A stretch of DNA of 45,831 nucleotides from a virus. The notes under the pieces are model-generated. The model made no database searches and was not told the origin of the DNA. It worked only from the letters and a program-made list of their open reading frames with translations. A program made the translations under genes and the position numbers. The stretch lies in IMG/VR virus record IMGVR_UViG_3300023175_000071, positions 1 to 45,831 of that record. The stretch is one strand, 5' to 3'. Positions 9,861 to 19,600 of this stretch are shown piece after piece. Position 1 is the first letter of the stretch; every line of letters starts with the position of its first letter.

Positions 9861-12449
9861 ATGGCAAATAGATTTCCCCTAGTATTAGACACTACAGACG
9901 GCAATAAAATTAAGGAATTGCCCGACGGTGATAATCTAGATCTTACAAATAGTAGTATAATAAGCGTTAATGATATTAATTCTAGTGGAACTATCAGCAC
10001 TTCAGAATTATTAGTGCGAGGCTTTCCAGTAAAACCTGTAGGGTTTTCAGATTTAATTGATACACCTGCAACATTCGAAGACGCAGAAAACTTTTTTGTA
10101 AAAGTAAATTCCAACGGTGACGGAATCGAATATAGGCCATTGGGTGATCTAGGTACTATTAATGTACAGAACATTGTCGGCTCAGGCGATATAGAACCAG
10201 AAACAACTTTTACAGGCAATATAGGTACAGATGAAAGAGCTTGGAGCAGAGTAAGAGCAGTTAATTTAGTAGGTAATCTAGTTGACGAGTCAGGAAGTGT
10301 TGTTTTCAATTCTACAACAGGTTTGATTTCATATGCTGCACTAGGCGGCGCTCCTCAATTTTTATCTGAATTTACAGACGATATTGGTTTTTTAAGAATA
10401 GAGGATTTAGATGATCAACTAGGTAGTTTATTTAGCAGTGCACCATTTGTAAGTGATCTACAAGGATCTGTATTCGGTGACGACTCATCTATGCTTATAG
10501 ATGGAATAAGCAGTTTAGTTGTTGGTAATGTTGAAAACGCAACAACAACTAGTACAACAGTCACAGCAGGTGACGTGAATGCTACAAATGCATCTATCAC
10601 AACTTCTTTAGACCTTACAGGATCACGCACAAGTAATCTTACAATGATTACACCTATATCAGGTATAGGAGGATTAACACTTACAACAAGCGGTAATAAT
10701 CAACAAGAACTAATAAACATTCAACCAGCAGCAACAGGTGAAGTAAACATTACTGCTGATAAAATAAGATTCATCGGAGATGTAGTACAGCCTATAAATG
10801 CAAGTGGTGGCTTTGTTGGAGACTTAACAGGTTCTGTAGTTTCAGATAACAGCACAGTCATAATAGATGGTGTTGCAGGAAAAATAATTACACCCACAAT
10901 AGCTGGTCCTGCGTTTTTTGAAGACGATGTTGTTGTAAATGGTAATCTTACAATACAGGGCACAACAACAGAAATTAACAGTACAACACTAACAGTAGAC
11001 GATCTTAATGTTGTAGTTGCAAGTGGAGCAGCAGACGCAAATGCCGCCAATGGTGCAGGTCTTAGTGTTGACGGTTCAGGTGCAGCACTCACATATACAA
11101 GTGTTGATGATAGATGGAACTTTAATAAAGAATTAAATGTTGCAAGAGTTTACGGAAATGTAACAGGCGACTTACTTGGCGATGTTACAGGAAATGTGTC
11201 AGGAGATGTTACAGGAGATGTTAAAGCTCTCAACGGAGTGACAGTTCTTAATAGTGGCACAAATGGAATAGATGCTACATTTGCAGGTGATGTTATAGGT
11301 AACACTACAGGTTATCATACAGGCGATGTTACAGGATCAGTATTTTCAGATGATTCGTCTGTAATGGTAGATGCGGTCAACAATACTATGCATGCTACAA
11401 GTTTTGCAGGTATAGGAATAAATGTTTCATTAGTTGATACTAACGGTCCTGGACCATTACAAATAAAGGCAGGCGCAACTACTGATACTGGCAACACTAT
11501 TTTCATTAATCCGTACGGTAGCGACACAGTTGTTCAAACACAAGCAGAAACTCACACATGGCTTACAGGACCTTATTTAGATGCAGGTCCAAATCCTTCT
11601 TTAGAATTTAAAACAGCAGGTGCATTTACAGCCCTTGACGGTGCTTATTTTGTAGGCGATTTAACTGGTGATATTGATAATTCTACACTTAATATGGGTG
11701 CAACAGCAACAACAATCAACATTGGACATGCAGGTAGCACAACAAATATTGCAGGCGATGTAAGTTTTAATACGGCTCTATTTGTAAACAATATTACAGC
11801 AGACGATAGTATACAAATTACAACAGCAGCAGGCAACAACAACGGTATTACTTTAAGCCCGCAAGGTACAAATACTACTATTAATTTGCTTGCAGACGCT
11901 GTTAGATTATTTGGCACGCCGTTTAGCGATACATTAAATGCAAATGGCGGAATAGTAGGTGATATCAAAGGTAGTGTAGTTGGCGACGACAGTACAATAT
12001 TAGTAGATGCTGTAAACAATGTAATACCAAAAGCAAATGTTGAGGACAGCACAAATTGGGATACTGCTTATAGCTGGGGAGACCATGCAGGTGCAGGTTA
12101 TGCAACTACAGCAGATGTTAACACAGCTACAGCTAATGCAACAAATTGGGATACAGCGTATAGCTGGGGCGATCATTCACTTGCAGGTTACTTAACAGCT
12201 GGTGCATCGTTTACAGGAGATGTACAAGGTAGTGTGTTTGCAGATGACAGTAGTCCAATGGTTGACGCGGTGAATTATGCGATGTTTACTGACTTTATGA
12301 ATTTAACACCGTTAGCAATTGAACCAGAAAATCCAATAGATGGAATGGTCGTTGCTGCGGACAGAGTAACTTGGGATCCTGCGGCAAAAGGATCAGGAAG
12401 AAGTTATCCAGTTTATTACGACGGTGCTGTATGGCAGCCTTTATATTAA
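9861..12449 (+). CDS. Tail-fibre protein with GSV-DDS repeats (862 aa)
   Basis: Probable tail-fibre subunit with its own late promoter (9830) and an AGGA ribosome site. It lacks the GTGD N-terminal module of its neighbours and starts MANRFPLVLDTTDGNKIKEL. At least five copies of the D-x-x-G-S-V-x-x-D-D/N-S repeat are spread along it (for example DLQGSVFGDDS, DLTGSVVSDNS, DVTGSVFSDDS, DIKGSVVGDDS, DVQGSVFADDS), mixed with collagen-poor, Thr/Asn-rich beta segments such as GDVTGNVSGDVTGDV. Two NWDTAYSWGDH units lie near residues 735-765. The C-terminus (DGMVVAADRVTWDP, then PVYYDGAVWQPLY) parallels that of the 525-aa protein. It probably contacts the host surface, but no receptor can be inferred. 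Confidence 0.8.
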   Translation: MANRFPLVLDTTDGNKIKELPDGDNLDLTNSSIISVNDINSSGTISTSELLVRGFPVKPVGFSDLIDTPATFEDAENFFVKVNSNGDGIEYRPLGDLGTINVQNIVGSGDIEPETTFTGNIGTDERAWSRVRAVNLVGNLVDESGSVVFNSTTGLISYAALGGAPQFLSEFTDDIGFLRIEDLDDQLGSLFSSAPFVSDLQGSVFGDDSSMLIDGISSLVVGNVENATTTSTTVTAGDVNATNASITTSLDLTGSRTSNLTMITPISGIGGLTLTTSGNNQQELINIQPAATGEVNITADKIRFIGDVVQPINASGGFVGDLTGSVVSDNSTVIIDGVAGKIITPTIAGPAFFEDDVVVNGNLTIQGTTTEINSTTLTVDDLNVVVASGAADANAANGAGLSVDGSGAALTYTSVDDRWNFNKELNVARVYGNVTGDLLGDVTGNVSGDVTGDVKALNGVTVLNSGTNGIDATFAGDVIGNTTGYHTGDVTGSVFSDDSSVMVDAVNNTMHATSFAGIGINVSLVDTNGPGPLQIKAGATTDTGNTIFINPYGSDTVVQTQAETHTWLTGPYLDAGPNPSLEFKTAGAFTALDGAYFVGDLTGDIDNSTLNMGATATTINIGHAGSTTNIAGDVSFNTALFVNNITADDSIQITTAAGNNNGITLSPQGTNTTINLLADAVRLFGTPFSDTLNANGGIVGDIKGSVVGDDSTILVDAVNNVIPKANVEDSTNWDTAYSWGDHAGAGYATTADVNTATANATNWDTAYSWGDHSLAGYLTAGASFTGDVQGSVFADDSSPMVDAVNYAMFTDFMNLTPLAIEPENPIDGMVVAADRVTWDPAAKGSGRSYPVYYDGAVWQPLY

Positions 12450-12461
12450 TAGGAATTTAAA

Positions 12462-15400
12462 ATGAGCGAAAGAGAATACATAGTAAGTTTAAACAAAGGC
12501 GTAGACTACGAAGCATTTAATCAAGAGATGATTGCAACAACAGGTGCAGGAGCAATTCCAGGTCGTGCAGTAGAAGTTGCAAATGCTCGCCCAGGATCCC
12601 AGCGTAATACTCATTATAGTTTAACTGATGCAGAAGCTGCTGCATTAAATAATGATCCAAGAGTGTTAGCATGCGAATTACGTCCTGATCTAAGAGACGA
12701 CATAGAAATGGTAAGATTGACTTCACAACCAGGCGATTTTACTAAAACTAGTTCTGATTCAGGCGACTTTATAAACTGGGGTCTTGCTCGTTGTAATTTT
12801 ATAGATAATCCTTATATTGGTAATGCTGGTCCATCAGAATATAATCATACATTGGATGGCACAGGAGTTGATATTGTTATACAAGACAGTGGTATTCAAG
12901 TAGATCATCCAGAATTTGAAAATTATTCTGGAACCTCACGTGTGCAGCAAATTGATTGGTATTCTGCAAGTGGTTTACCAGGTACACAAAGTAGTAATCA
13001 TTACAGAGATTATGATGGTCACGGAACACATTGCGCAGGTATAGCCGCAGGACTTACTTATGGTTGGGCGAAAAATGCTAGAATCTATAGTGTAAAGGTT
13101 GCAGGCTTAGAAGGTTCCGGTGATTCGGGCACCGGTATAGATGTTAGTGACTGTTTTGATGTGATAAAAGAGTGGCACAATAATAAACCAGCAGATGCTG
13201 CTACAGGTGCAAAACGTCCTACAATAGTAAACATGAGTTGGGGATATGGTACATACTTTACACGTATAAGTGGCGGAACATATAGAGGAACACCTTGGTC
13301 AGGCTCCACTAGACGCACAGATTACGGAATGATAGGCACGTTCGATGGCGCAGGATATCGTTTTGGAGTTAGAGTAGCTTCGGTAGATGTTGACCTTGAA
13401 GAACTTATAGAGGCAGGAGTCCATGTATGTATCGCAGCAGGCAATAGTTTCCAGAAGATAGACGTTCCCGGAGGAGCAGATTACGATAACTTTTTTAATG
13501 ATTCTTTCTTTGGAGCAAGATATTATAATAGAGGAGGTTCGCCGCACAGCCAAAATGCCTTCATGGTAGGAAATATCGATAGTTCAATACATTCGAGTGG
13601 CAAAGAACAAAAAGCAGTAAGTTCGGAATCAGGTCCTGGTGTAAACATTTATGCTCCTGGCACGAATATAATGAGTGCATCTAGTACAGTGAACAAATTT
13701 GTAGATGGAGATTATCCTAGTAATTCAAGTTTTAAAATAATGAATATTAGCGGTACATCAATGGCTGCACCTCAAGTTGCTGGTATAGCAGCATTGTATG
13801 CACAGATACAACCAGACATTACTACTTCTGAAATGTTGAATTTCTTAACAAATAATGCTGGTAGTAGTAAAATTTACACAACAGGTTTAGATAACGATTA
13901 TGGCGACGAGCGCAGTATAAAAGGTGGTCCTAATCTTTTTGCCTATAATAAATTTAACTCTGCAACACAAATGCTGATAGGCGATGTTGACAAAGAAGGC
14001 ACACTTAATCCGACTTATAACCTGCAAGTATCTACAGTATCTGTAAACGAAGGCGGCTCGTTTACAATTACACTTACAACAACAAATGTAGCAGACGGAG
14101 TACAGATTCCATACACAATTTCAGGCGTTTCTTCTTCAGATATAGACGACGAAAGTTTGACAGGTAATTTTAATGTTTTACTAGGAACTGCAACATTAAA
14201 TATCAATGTTAGTGCTGATTTGACAACTGAAGGTCCAGAAACATTTAGATTAAGTTTAGACAATGAACCACAATTTGTAGATGTTACAATTAATGATACA
14301 AGTGTAGCAGTCACTCCTACATATACATTATCAGCAAGTGTTCCAAATGTATCTGAAGGTGATGATGTTACAATTACACTTACAACAGAATATGTTGATG
14401 ATAATACTAATGTTGCATATTTGATCTCTGGCGTATCTAGCGAAGATATTGCTGGAGAAAGTTTGAGTGGTAATCTAAACATCCAAAATAATACTGCTTC
14501 TATTATATTAAGAATTTCAGAGGATGCAACTACAGAAGGTTTAGAAACACTAATATTTTCGCTTGTAAACGGCGAAGACAGTATTTCAATAACAATTTCA
14601 GATACAAGCACAGCTGGTTCACAAGCATATAATTTATCTACAACTGCAAACGAAGTTAACGAAGGACAAAACTTTACTATTACGTTAGATACTTTAAATA
14701 TTCCTGATACAACAATTGTGCCTTACACTATCACAGGTGTCACTTCTGCAGACATCAACGGAGCGCCTACAAGTGGAAGTTTTACTATCTTGAATAACAC
14801 TGCATCAGTAGTGATCCAAACAACAGAGGATGCAACCACAGAAGGAGACGATAATTTTACTCTAACGCTGAATAACGGTGCAGATGAAATATCAGTTGTG
14901 ATAAAGGATACAAGTTTGACTCCTGAAGCGCAATTTACACTAACAGCTGACAGCACAACAGTTAATGAAGGAGATAGTGTTACTATTACTCTAACGACAA
15001 CTAATATTACAACCGGTGATCCTGTTGCTTATACAATCACTGGTATTGATGCGAATGATTTAAGTGCTGGTGATTTGACAGGTAACTTTACAATTGTTAA
15101 TAACACTGACGAACTTACATTTACTTTTGCTGAGGATGTAGCAACTGAAGGTACAGAAACTATGACGCTCACACTAGATGGGCCGGGAACAAGTATTGAT
15201 ATTACAATCAATGATACATCCCTTGCTCCAACTTACAATCTGACACCTAGTGCAGTGTCAGTTGACGAAGGTGAATCGTTAACTATTACATTAACAACCA
15301 CAGGAAGAAACGAAGGTGACAGTATTGCTTATTCAGTTACAGGAATATCAGAGGGGGATATATCAGCAGGTAGTTTAACTGGTGCTTTTGTGTTAGACTC

Positions 15401-15869
15401 AAATGGTAGTGCTTCTACTTCCTTTACATTTGTTGAAGATAGTGTGACTGAAGGAGATGAATTTTTCCAACTTTCACTTGAAGGTGGACCGACTGCATCT
15501 GTAAATGTAACAATTAATGATACTTCTTTAACACCTGCATTTGTACCAGATTATCAGATTACTGTTACTAATGCAGGTAACAATTACTACATGAGTGGTG
15601 AGGACAGAAATGGAACATTTAATAACCAGTTCCAACCAACACTAGCATACAACGACGGTGATAAAGTACAGTTTAATGTTGATGCAAGCACAGCTTCTGC
15701 ACACCCATTTTATATTAAAACACAACAGGTTGCAGGTACCGGTAGTCAGGCATCAGGCGTAGACGGCCAGGGTACAGGAACTTTGCAATGGACAATCGAC
15801 GGAACAGGAACTTATTACTACCAGTGTAGTATCCACAACGGCATGAATAACAGCATTACAGTAAGTTAA
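12462..15869 (+). CDS. Subtilisin-like (S8) protease with Calx-beta repeats and cupredoxin-like C-terminus
   Basis: Predicted serine endopeptidase of 1135 aa. The complete S8 set is visible: Asp142 in VIQDSG, His187 in DGHGTHCAG, the oxyanion Asn328 in IAAGNS, and Ser433 in SGTSMAAPQVAG. Residues 1-80 (YIVSLNKGVDYEAF, then ALNNDPRVLACEL) resemble an inhibitor-I9-type propeptide, so it may be made as a zymogen. Five Calx-beta-like repeats of about 100 residues follow (517-1025), each with SVNEG-type, TEG and INDTS segments; this fold often binds calcium. The last 100 residues have a type-1-copper-like ligand set: His1081, Cys1122, His1125 and Met1128. No signal peptide is seen. Its place inside the fibre block suggests a virion-borne protease acting on host surface proteins or on the fibres; this is inference. 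Confidence 0.88.
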   Translation: MSEREYIVSLNKGVDYEAFNQEMIATTGAGAIPGRAVEVANARPGSQRNTHYSLTDAEAAALNNDPRVLACELRPDLRDDIEMVRLTSQPGDFTKTSSDSGDFINWGLARCNFIDNPYIGNAGPSEYNHTLDGTGVDIVIQDSGIQVDHPEFENYSGTSRVQQIDWYSASGLPGTQSSNHYRDYDGHGTHCAGIAAGLTYGWAKNARIYSVKVAGLEGSGDSGTGIDVSDCFDVIKEWHNNKPADAATGAKRPTIVNMSWGYGTYFTRISGGTYRGTPWSGSTRRTDYGMIGTFDGAGYRFGVRVASVDVDLEELIEAGVHVCIAAGNSFQKIDVPGGADYDNFFNDSFFGARYYNRGGSPHSQNAFMVGNIDSSIHSSGKEQKAVSSESGPGVNIYAPGTNIMSASSTVNKFVDGDYPSNSSFKIMNISGTSMAAPQVAGIAALYAQIQPDITTSEMLNFLTNNAGSSKIYTTGLDNDYGDERSIKGGPNLFAYNKFNSATQMLIGDVDKEGTLNPTYNLQVSTVSVNEGGSFTITLTTTNVADGVQIPYTISGVSSSDIDDESLTGNFNVLLGTATLNINVSADLTTEGPETFRLSLDNEPQFVDVTINDTSVAVTPTYTLSASVPNVSEGDDVTITLTTEYVDDNTNVAYLISGVSSEDIAGESLSGNLNIQNNTASIILRISEDATTEGLETLIFSLVNGEDSISITISDTSTAGSQAYNLSTTANEVNEGQNFTITLDTLNIPDTTIVPYTITGVTSADINGAPTSGSFTILNNTASVVIQTTEDATTEGDDNFTLTLNNGADEISVVIKDTSLTPEAQFTLTADSTTVNEGDSVTITLTTTNITTGDPVAYTITGIDANDLSAGDLTGNFTIVNNTDELTFTFAEDVATEGTETMTLTLDGPGTSIDITINDTSLAPTYNLTPSAVSVDEGESLTITLTTTGRNEGDSIAYSVTGISEGDISAGSLTGAFVLDSNGSASTSFTFVEDSVTEGDEFFQLSLEGGPTASVNVTINDTSLTPAFVPDYQITVTNAGNNYYMSGEDRNGTFNNQFQPTLAYNDGDKVQFNVDASTASAHPFYIKTQQVAGTGSQASGVDGQGTGTLQWTIDGTGTYYYQCSIHNGMNNSITVS
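14010..15540 (+). repeat. Five Calx-beta-like protein repeats
   Basis: Five consecutive units of about 306 bases (about 102 codons) encode related beta domains in the protease gene. Each begins with a P-T-Y-N-L-like strand, continues with a VNEG...TITLTT segment, a TGN/SG...F-I strand, an E-x-x-T-E-G turn and ends with I-N-D-T-S or a close variant. The units are clearly diverged at the DNA level, so they are old duplications, not fresh tandem copies. Confidence 0.75.
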
Positions 15870-15882
15870 TTAGGAAAAATAG

Positions 15883-16353
15883 ATGGCAATTGAATTAATA
15901 AACATAGGGCAAATTGCAAACGACGGTACAGGAGATGACCTCCGTGAAGCGTTTGTAAAAGTTAACAGAAATTTCGAAGATCTAGACCTGCGTGACAATG
16001 AGAAAACCACTGTAACGAATACAGGCACAGGTATAGGTATTTTTGATAATATAGTAAATTATGACATTAGATTAAAATCCCTAGTTGCTGGTGATAATAT
16101 GTTTATAGACGCAACTCCAAATGGTGACATTTTAATTGCTTCTGATACAAATGCATTTACAGAAATTACTCTAGAAGTAGAAAACGGTGAAAAAACATAC
16201 CTTCAAGGGCAGAATATTAAAATCCACGGCGGCATAGGTATAGACGTAGAAGTTGCAGATAATGGATTTATTTACGTTAATAATAAGTATAACGATAAAC
16301 TAGAAAATGAATCAGATCCTAAACTTTCGGCTAACTTACGCAGACGACAATGA
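15883..16353 (+). CDS. Short tail fibre, N-terminal portion (frame broken at about 16336)
   Basis: Fibre-like protein starting with the shared attachment module (INIGQIANDGTGDDLREAF, then KVNRNFEDLDL). It runs in frame to LENESDPKLSANL and then turns into LRRRQ and stops at 16353. The expected continuation after DPKLSANL in such fibres is a D-x-N-x-x-D-I stretch, and exactly this (YADDNDILAVNTIQARTFLG) is encoded one frame over, in the segment annotated at 16307-16600. So the two pieces look like one gene of about 239 codons interrupted by a one-base change near 16330-16340. An error in the assembled sequence, a real lesion, or +1 frameshifting would each explain it. The ribosome site is AGGA upstream of ATG 15883. 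Confidence 0.7.
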   Translation: MAIELINIGQIANDGTGDDLREAFVKVNRNFEDLDLRDNEKTTVTNTGTGIGIFDNIVNYDIRLKSLVAGDNMFIDATPNGDILIASDTNAFTEITLEVENGEKTYLQGQNIKIHGGIGIDVEVADNGFIYVNNKYNDKLENESDPKLSANLRRRQ

Positions 16354-16600
16354 TATACTAGCTGTTAACACAATACAAGCAAGAACATTTTTGGGTAATG
16401 TTACAGGCAATGTTACAGGTTTAATAAATGGATACGATCCATCTACTATTGGTCCATACTTTGATCAATACTTTGATTTTGGAGATATAGGGCGCACTGT
16501 AAACAGTATAATTGATTGGATGTTAGAAGACGCAAATGTAGATTTTGGAACTTTTGCTTTACCAGACCCAAGGACAATTGACTTAGGATCTATTGCATAA
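16307..16600 (+). CDS. Short tail fibre, C-terminal portion in shifted frame
   Basis: Continuation of the fibre gene that starts at 15883, in the +1 frame. The nominal ATG at 16307 has no clear ribosome site, and its first residues (MNQILNFRLT) look like out-of-frame translation of the upstream gene. Fibre-type sequence begins at YADDNDILAVN (about 16335) and continues through FLGNVTGNVTGLINGYDP to an acidic C-terminus ending LPDPRTIDLGSIA. The frame upstream closes with TAG at 16301-16303, so any join must occur between 16304 and 16353. I regard it as part of a single broken or recoded gene and not as an independent gene. Confidence 0.55.
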   Translation: MNQILNFRLTYADDNDILAVNTIQARTFLGNVTGNVTGLINGYDPSTIGPYFDQYFDFGDIGRTVNSIIDWMLEDANVDFGTFALPDPRTIDLGSIA

Positions 16601-16608
16601 CTAAGTCC

Positions 16609-16616
16609 GATAAATA
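16609..16616 (+). promoter_or_regulatory. T4-type late promoter box GATAAATA
   Basis: GATAAATA in the 34-base gap after the short fibre gene, 18 bases ahead of ATG 16635. It matches the T4 late promoter in seven of eight positions and has the same form as the boxes at 9830, 21130 and 29732. It probably drives the YHYH gene late in infection. Confidence 0.65.
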
Positions 16617-16634
16617 CTGTATAAGGAACTTAGT

Positions 16635-19600
16635 ATGGCATTTGATCCAAAAAACATTTCGGTTAGCAATAATCAAACGATTTTTAAAAGTACAACACAT
16701 ATATCACTTGGACAGAATATAATTAGGTTCCAAAGTGACGGTGATCCGTGGCCTGCACGAGCAGGATTAGAGTGGGATTTTAATTTAGGCAGAACGTTTG
16801 GTCCTAACCCTAATACGATCCAAAAACAAGAGTATGATTTTAATTTTGTTTACAGGGCAGGGCAAAACACACAAAATCCACAAGTAAGTACATTTGGTAT
16901 ACACAGTATTTTTGTAAATGGCGTTGTTGGCACTGCTCCAAGTGCCGATGCAGGTATACCAGGAAGTAATTCTCGTCCACCTAGAGGATTCAGTTATGAC
17001 GCAGTTTATTTTGGTGAATATTTTGGTGTAGATCTAGGAGGAGGACATCCACAAGAAAAAGGCTCATATCATTATCACAGCAGTAATTTGATCAAAGGTA
17101 TGGATCTTGAAAGATTTTGGTTGTCAAATGATTATTTTAGAAACACAAATTACCAAGAAGATCATCTTAGACATCCAGATGGACACAGCAAAATTTTAGG
17201 ATTTTGTTTTGACGGATATCCAATTTATGGTCCATACGGTTATGATGCTCCACTAGACAATGAATCTTTAATAAAAAATCTTAGATCTGGCTATGCCTTA
17301 TTACCTACGGACAAACACAGACCCGATAAGTTTAAATACAAAGATACAATTAAGATAGATGGCATAGAAGTAGAGTTGTCCCCAGGTAGTTTTATTCAAG
17401 ATTACACATATAGAAAAAGCAAAGGTGACTTGGATGAACACAATGGAAGATTTTGTGTAACACCTGAGTTCCCACAAGGGACTTATGCTTACTTTTTAAC
17501 TTTTGCAGATAGTGAATTGACCACCCCTGAATATCCATACATAATAGGAAATACAACAAAGCAATCAATGGACATTCAAGAACCAGTTGATATAGGTGAT
17601 GTATTTACAAAACCTAGTTTATGGTCATTGCCTTCAGGAACAAAAATAAGCAATTTAGTAGAAAGACGCAATGTAAGTATTAGATTACCGATTGCTAATT
17701 ATGTAACAAATGCTAGGGTTGAATTAATTTCAGGAAACTTACCAGCTGGCTGTAGAATAGAAGGTATTTATATTAAAGGCACAACATACGAAGTACAAAG
17801 AGATACTTCATCAAAGTTTACTCTACGGGCGTATGTAGGAAATGATTTTGAAGATAGAACATACGAGATCGTTGTTACAGGACCAGACGAACCAGAATGG
17901 ATTACTAATGAAGGATTACTTCCTGTTGGATCAAATAACCAATTGTATATATTGGATAACCAGTTAATTGACTATGCTTTACTAGCAAGTGATACAGATT
18001 TATCGGCAGGTGACGAATTAGAATATTTTATTGCAGAAGGTGACGGGACACTTCCTCCAGGTTTGACTTTGTCAGGCGATGGAAGATTACAGGGTATTGT
18101 TGAACCACTACTTGCATTAGATCAATTTGTAGAAAGAGGCGGATATGATCAATCACCATATGGCGATTTGCCCTTAGACTTTGCACAACTTCCTAATAAT
18201 GGTTTTGGTAGTTTTTTCTATGATTCAGAACCATACGGATACAGCGAACCTACTAACCAAGTTAAAAAATTAAATAGATATTATCCATTCGCAGTAACAG
18301 TGACTGACGGAGACTCTTTTGTAAAACGTGAATTTAAAATTTACCTTGTAGGAGATGATTACCTTAAAGCAGATAATACATTGATGCAAACAGGTACAGG
18401 CGTGTTTACAGCAGACGCAACAAATGTTAGAACTCCGGAATGGTTAACACCCAAAGACTTAGGATTTTTGAGAGCAGATAATTATGTTCTTATACCAATA
18501 CAAACAATTGAAAATGACCAACTTGAAGGCACTGTGAGATACACACTGGAGCAACAAAACGACGATGGTACCAGAAGTGTCTTGCCACAGGGACTTAGCT
18601 TAGATTATTATAATGGTACTGTGTATGGTTACTTACCTTATCAACCTGCTGTTGTTAAAGATAATAAATTTACAATCAGAGCAACAAGACTTACTTTTGA
18701 TTTAGAAACAGTTGAAGTGTTTGGCACATACTATGAAGATGTGCTTTTAGGCAAAAACAGTTTCAAAATTTATAAAACTGACCTAACAGGATTAGACGAT
18801 GGCATAAACGATCTACTTGCATTGAGAGGGCGTAATATTCTTCTTGGTAACAGGAACTACAATATTATAAATGTCGATGATTCAAATCCAGATTATGATG
18901 TAATTTTCTTAGACGATACTCTTGCACCTGAAATTAGTTTAGTATTATCGCAAACAGGTAATGTAGGAAATAATTTTATTTTTGTTAATAGGTTAAATGA
19001 AAAAGAAAAAGTAAAATATAAAAACAGAACACTTGCATTTAGTGATAACGACAAGTATAGGATTGATAGTATAACTCCATATATTGAGTACGATGTTGTA
19101 CAAACTACACCTGCTAATGATCCTATTTTTCCATATGGTGCGCCTGAAAACATTCAAATAGGTGCAAACTATTTTGTTGGCGATTATGTAACATACACAG
19201 ATGAAGTAGGCGGTAATAATTTCATATACATTTGTACAGAAGCACATTCTACTACAGCACAAATTGACGAGAATGACGAATTTGTACTAGGACCTGATGG
19301 GAATCAACTTGTTGTTTTTAACACAGATTATTGGACACAAGTAGCAGAAAACTTAGAAAGTATGACTCAAGAGCAACAATTGACTGCTGTAAAACAAGCT
19401 ATAGAATCAAAATACGGAAGGCCTGCGTATATAAAAATTAAAAGTAATAACGTATGGAATCTAAAATTACCCAGCACAAGTTTAACTAGAATTAAACAAA
19501 ACATTAGTCAATTTTTTAAAGGCACCGACAGTGCTTCGTTTAGAATAGATTTAATAAGAGATAACGAAGATAGAGTAGGGTTAGGTTCTAATTTAAGATC

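Noticed and set aside
14015-14611. A 198-codon - strand frame opposite the Calx-beta repeats
   Set aside because: It is a by-product of the repeated Thr/Val-rich coding sequence on the + strand; its protein is a low-complexity Ser/Val string.
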